From contig JAIYCY010000032.1 in the NCBI GenBank assembly GCA_027487775.1, positions 62,001 to 126,000 of the forward strand: DNA of 64,000 nucleotides. Reading direction: 5' to 3'. The translations under genes were made by a program, and so were the position numbers. This stretch comes from Planctomycetaceae bacterium. Its GTDB lineage: Bacteria; Planctomycetota; Phycisphaerae; Tepidisphaerales; Tepidisphaeraceae. Positions 60,746-64,000 of this stretch are shown here, one piece after another. The notes beneath the pieces were generated by a model. The model did no database searches. It worked only from the letters and a program-made list of their open reading frames with translations, and had not been told where the DNA came from. Positions within the stretch are counted from its first letter, which is position 1. Each line of letters starts with the position of its first letter.

Positions 60746-60779
60746 CCCGATCTTTCGAACGACCCGATCTTTCGAACGA
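60729..60779 (+). repeat. 17-bp tandem repeat, three copies, spanning the aat stop codon
   Basis: Units at 60729-60745, 60746-60762 and 60763-60779 are CCCGATCTTTCGAGTGA, CCCGATCTTTCGAACGA and CCCGATCTTTCGAACGA. The first ends with the aat stop codon TGA; the others have CGA at this place. Confidence 0.95.
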
Positions 60780-60856
60780 GTCGTGCTGAATGGTCGCGAA
60801 AGGCTCATTTCACATGATTTCGGCGCGATACGTTTCGAGAACGGGCATGATTCCTC

Positions 60857-60886
60857 TTGACATCCTCCCCGCCGATCGATTTTACT
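60857..60886 (+). promoter_or_regulatory. Predicted promoter of the leuA leader
   Basis: A consensus -35 TTGACA (60857-60862) is followed by an 18-base spacer and TTTACT (60881-60886), four of six matches to TATAAT. A start near 60893 would leave the ATG at 60888 outside the RNA and place ATG 60897 close to the 5' end. The leader peptide may therefore start at 60897 on a nearly leaderless RNA. Confidence 0.55.
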
Positions 60887-60887
60887 C

Positions 60888-60962
60888 ATGGGGCTCATGT
60901 TCTCTGGTATTCAGCTTACCCTTGACCTTCGACTTCTGCGGAACTCCCCGCGGATTCGTTGA
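60888..60962 (+). CDS. Leucine-rich leader peptide of leuA (attenuator peptide)
   Basis: A 24-codon frame from ATG 60888 (or 21 codons from ATG 60897) to TGA 60960-60962. It has six leucines; five lie within codons 10-17, in the sequence LTLDLRLL. The frame ends shortly before a terminator that lies before leuA. This is the form of a ribosome-mediated attenuation peptide for leucine biosynthesis. It is too short for ordinary gene finding. No other gene in the region explains it. Confidence 0.65.
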   Translation: MGLMFSGIQLTLDLRLLRNSPRIR

Positions 60963-60997
60963 CGGCTTGAGTCGGCCTGACCCCACCCCGACCAAAC

Positions 60998-61036
60998 GCC
61001 CCGCGACTCTGCAAGGACCGCGGGGCTTTTCTTTTT
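60998..61036 (+). terminator. Intrinsic terminator upstream of leuA (attenuator)
   Basis: GCCCCGCG (60998-61005) pairs perfectly with CGCGGGGC (61019-61026), with a 13-base loop, followed by TTTTCTTTTT (61027-61036). It lies about 90 bases before the leuA ATG on the same strand. The right arm plus one base (61018-61025, CCGCGGGG) can also pair with CCCCGCGG at 60946-60953 in the leader peptide, giving an antiterminator. Confidence 0.85.
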
Positions 61037-61127
61037 CCGAACCTTCAACTCAACTCCATCGAATCCCCAATCCCAGGCAACGGCCCATTTCAGACGACCC
61101 CAAGACCCAACCAACACGAGACCAACC

Positions 61128-62744
61128 ATGACCACCACCACGACCAGCACCACGACCAGCATCACGCCCCCCGCACCGTCCGACCACGCCGACCGACCCG
61201 CCGTCCGGATATTTGACACCACGCTCCGCGACGGCGAGCAGTCGCCCGGTGCGACGTTGACACAGCCTGAGAAGCTCGAGATCGCGCGAATGCTCGAGAG
61301 CATGAACGTGGACATCATCGAGGCCGGCTTTCCGATCGCCTCCGACGGCGACTTTGAATCGGTCCGAGCGATCGCGTCCGAGATCACGCGATCCGTCGTC
61401 TGCGGACTCGCAAGATCGTCGCCCCGCGATATCGAGCGCGCCGGTGAGGCGGTCCGTCACGCCAAGCGCGGCCGCATCCATGTTTTCTGCGCCACGTCCA
61501 AAATCCACCGCGAACACAAGCTCCGCAAGGGCCGCGAGGAGATCGTTGCGCTCAGCGTTCAGAGCATCAAGCAGGCGAGGTCGTATGTGGATGATGTGGA
61601 GTTCAGCCCGGAAGACGCGAGTCGAACCGAGCTCGACTTCCTCGAAGAGATCACGCAGGCCGCGATCGAAGCCGGAGCGACGACGATCAATCTCCCGGAC
61701 ACCGTCGGCTACGCCACACCGGAAGGCTACGGGCTGATTTTCCGACATCTGATGCAGAAACTGCCCATCATCAAGGATCGCGGGATCATCCTGAGCACGC
61801 ATTGTCATAACGACCTTGGTATGGCGGTCGCGAACAGCCTCGCGGGCGTGATGAACGGCGCGCGGCAGATCGAGTGCACCATCAACGGCATAGGCGAGCG
61901 CGCGGGCAACGCGGCGCTGGAGGAAATCGTGATGGCGCTCCGCACGCGATCCGACCACTATCAACTGCGAACCCACATCGACGCCACGCGCCTCTACCCC
62001 GCCAGCCGCATGGTCAGCAGCCTCACCGGTCTGACCGTGCAGCGCAACAAGGCGATCGTCGGACAGAACGCCTTCGCGCACGAATCGGGCATCCATCAGG
62101 ACGGCGTGCTCAAATATCGCGAGACTTACGAAATCATGAACCCCGCCGACGTCGGCATCGCGAAGAATGAACTGGTGCTGGGCAAGCATTCCGGACGCGC
62201 GGCCCTGCGAGATCGGATCTCCCAGCTCGGCTACACGCTTTCTGACCCGCAGCTCGAAGCCATCTTCATCGAGTTCAAGAAGCTGGCGGACAAAAAGAAG
62301 GAAGTCTTTGACGAAGACGTCGAGGCCCTGGTCGACACGCAGCTCGAGGCGCAGCGTGAGACGTTCGAGTTGTTGACGCTTCAGGTGACGGCTGGCAGCA
62401 ACGTGCTCCCGACCGCGACGCTGATGATCCGCGACAGCTCTGGGGAAGTCCGCACCGACGCCAGCGTCGGCGACGGCCCGGTCGATGCGATCTACTCGGC
62501 CCTCGCGCGGCTGACAGGGATCAAGGCAACCCTGCTCGATTTCCGCATCCGCTCGATTTCACGAGGCAAAGAAGCGCAAGGCGAGGTCACGGTCGATCTG
62601 CTCCACGGCGATCTGAAAGTCAGCGGACGCGGGCTGTCGACCGACATCCTCGAAGCCGCCGCCCGAGCCTACCTGGCAGCCATCAACCGGATCCGCTCGC
62701 AATCGTTCAGAAAGCGTGAAGTCAGCCAATACGACGCTGTCTGA
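61128..62744 (+). CDS. leuA: 2-isopropylmalate synthase
   Basis: LeuA condenses acetyl-CoA with 2-oxoisovalerate, the first committed leucine step. The 538-residue protein has RIFDTTLRDGEQSPG (about 28-41), which contains metal and substrate residues, NLPDTVGYATPEGYG, and STHCHNDLGMAVANSLAG with metal-binding histidines. GIGERAGNAALEE and NAFAHESGIHQDGVLK follow. The C-terminal part (from about 400) is the LeuA regulatory domain that binds leucine. An N-terminal run of threonines and serines precedes the barrel. The upstream leader peptide and terminator suggest transcription attenuation in addition to feedback inhibition. Confidence 0.96.
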   Translation: MTTTTTSTTTSITPPAPSDHADRPAVRIFDTTLRDGEQSPGATLTQPEKLEIARMLESMNVDIIEAGFPIASDGDFESVRAIASEITRSVVCGLARSSPRDIERAGEAVRHAKRGRIHVFCATSKIHREHKLRKGREEIVALSVQSIKQARSYVDDVEFSPEDASRTELDFLEEITQAAIEAGATTINLPDTVGYATPEGYGLIFRHLMQKLPIIKDRGIILSTHCHNDLGMAVANSLAGVMNGARQIECTINGIGERAGNAALEEIVMALRTRSDHYQLRTHIDATRLYPASRMVSSLTGLTVQRNKAIVGQNAFAHESGIHQDGVLKYRETYEIMNPADVGIAKNELVLGKHSGRAALRDRISQLGYTLSDPQLEAIFIEFKKLADKKKEVFDEDVEALVDTQLEAQRETFELLTLQVTAGSNVLPTATLMIRDSSGEVRTDASVGDGPVDAIYSALARLTGIKATLLDFRIRSISRGKEAQGEVTVDLLHGDLKVSGRGLSTDILEAAARAYLAAINRIRSQSFRKREVSQYDAV

Positions 62745-62989
62745 AACGAAACATCAAGGGCGATCGATTTGTCCGAGCCTGCCTCTTTTTTGGGGGGGGC
62801 TTTCGGTTGTTGGGTGGCAGATTGATCGAGGGCTCGCGCTCGCGAGGAGGACTCATCCTGAGCCGCTGTTTGCGATTGCAGAAGGAGCCGATCGTTGGCT
62901 ATACTTCCGAGCCGAGAACCTCCTATCTCGCGTGAGTGCGGGGACGGGCGCATGATTCGTGGGCGGTCATTTTTGGAGATCAATCAAAC

Positions 62990-64000
62990 ATGAAATGGCG
63001 AATCTGGGCATGTGCGGCGTTGTTGATTTTGGCAGCGACTTCATTCGCGTTTGGCGCTCAGCAGCGCGTCGTTCTAAAGGACGGAACAGTCCTTGTGGGC
63101 GAAGTGTCGCGTGTGGGTTCGAGCCTGAGCATCGTGATGCCGGACGGCTCGCGGAAGCTGATTTCGATGGCGCGGGTCGAAAGCGTCGATGGCAAGCCGG
63201 TGGACGGTCAACCAACCGCTGGCCCGGCCCAGGTAACCGGCGGCTCGGGGCAGACGCCTTCCGGTCCAGCCGTCACTTCGGGTGGGGCGGAGTTTCAGCG
63301 AGCCAAGAGCCGCGCCGATCGCGTGAGTCAGGCGATCCAAGGCATTCAGATTTGGGAAACGTTCATCGAGGCAAATCCGAACAGCCCGGAACTCGCCCAA
63401 GCGAGGGCAGAACTCGCGATCTTCAATCAGCGATACGAGGAGCGTGCCGAGAGGATCAAGGGGAAGTGGATCAGCGGCAAAGAGCTTCGCGAACTCAAGG
63501 CCAAGGTAAACGCGCTTCTTGATTCGTCCTTCGTAGCCGGCGCAAACGGTGGCATTGATCTCGACGGCAGCAAGGGTCTGAGGAACCTCGAGGAAGTGCT
63601 GCGAATGTACCCCGAGAACTTCCGCGCGAACTTTGAACTTGGTTACTACCACCTGATCCAGATCAATCAGCGTCAGGGAATGAATCAGCTCATTGAATCG
63701 AGCGTCAAATCCCTTGAACGTGCCCGCGAGATACGACCCGACATCGCAGAAGTTCATGCCAATTTGGCCATCGTTTACAACATCCGACGGCGATACGAAG
63801 ACTCGATCGTCTCGGCATGGCGTGCGGTTGAAATCAAGGACGAGCCGCAGATTGTTGGTCAGCTGGCGGTCGCGCTGAATGCCACGCCGCGTAATCTACG
63901 CTCTGCCAATCGTCGCGTGGCAGAGATCGCGCAGAAGGCTGAACTCCATTTCCGCAAACACAACACGAGCACGGGCGACAGTTGGCTTTATCTACGACCC
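62990..64000 (+). CDS. Secreted TPR-repeat protein (partial, C-terminus outside window)
   Basis: The protein starts at ATG 62990 with a clear signal peptide (IWACAALLILAATSFAFGAQ). A short N-terminal module, RVVLKDGTVLVGEVSRVGSSLSIVMPDG, reads like a small beta-barrel domain. Then come helical repeats of TPR type, including LRNLEEVLRMYPENFRANFELGYYHLIQI and EVHANLAIVYNIRRRYEDSIVSAWRAVEI. The frame stays open to the window end, so about 337 codons are visible. It should be periplasmic or surface-exposed. Function unknown. Confidence 0.85.
   Translation, partial: MKWRIWACAALLILAATSFAFGAQQRVVLKDGTVLVGEVSRVGSSLSIVMPDGSRKLISMARVESVDGKPVDGQPTAGPAQVTGGSGQTPSGPAVTSGGAEFQRAKSRADRVSQAIQGIQIWETFIEANPNSPELAQARAELAIFNQRYEERAERIKGKWISGKELRELKAKVNALLDSSFVAGANGGIDLDGSKGLRNLEEVLRMYPENFRANFELGYYHLIQINQRQGMNQLIESSVKSLERAREIRPDIAEVHANLAIVYNIRRRYEDSIVSAWRAVEIKDEPQIVGQLAVALNATPRNLRSANRRVAEIAQKAELHFRKHNTSTGDSWLYLRP

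Overview
The window most likely comes from a flagellated, Gram-negative-type member of the Planctomycetota, probably Phycisphaerae. This placement is an inference. It rests on high GC content, paired sulfatases, a DUF5107 protein, a DUF6785/6784 membrane protein, a DUF1559-like pseudopilin, LacI-sensor/AraC regulators, LpxI, FliS and RNase Y. No transposon, CRISPR array or prophage is visible. Start codons were chosen from Shine-Dalgarno spacing, family start points and stop/start overlaps; several are GTG.

Layout. Positions 1-20.4 kb are a carbohydrate-use region: a truncated DUF5107 gene divergent from an AraC regulator, two convergent sulfatases, a secreted protein and a GbsR regulator. 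A four-gene minus-strand run follows (OPT-like permease, GH-A lipoprotein, ABC permease, NHL lipoprotein). Then come a pseudopilin, a XylR-like regulator, a GH10 xylanase and a GH42 beta-galactosidase. Positions 20.4-25.7 kb hold rpsP-trmD-rplS (no rimM), tRNA-Ser(GGA), serC and two sugar/hydroxyacid enzymes. Positions 25.7-35.4 kb are one tightly coupled minus-strand exopolysaccharide operon: Wza, Wzz/tyrosine-kinase-like protein, flippase, polymerase/ligase and three GT4 transferases. An S41 protease, citrate synthase, dnaX, ubiE and fliS follow. Positions 43.1-47.9 kb encode a pyruvate/2-oxoacid:ferredoxin oxidoreductase, with a flavin/NAD(P) subunit that carries the delta-type ferredoxin domain.

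Positions 48-64 kb carry a membrane-anchored HTH protein, ribosomal protein S1, a GntR/LacI-type regulator, a YhaM-like nuclease, HicAB, LpxI, RNase PH, a zeta-toxin-like pair, RNase Y, Aat, leuA and a secreted TPR protein cut by the window end.

The most interesting signals are regulatory. (1) A leucine-rich leader peptide, a terminator and a competing antiterminator segment precede leuA, forming a complete candidate attenuator. (2) An A10 slippery run in dnaX is followed at once by a -1 frame stop, predicting gamma/tau production. (3) Short tandem triplications span stop codons; two of them place a stop in all three frames. (4) The Wzz/tyrosine-kinase protein has alanine in place of the Walker A lysine. 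(5) Iterated operator-like repeats lie upstream of citrate synthase, and long hairpins lie in the leaders of rny and rpsP.
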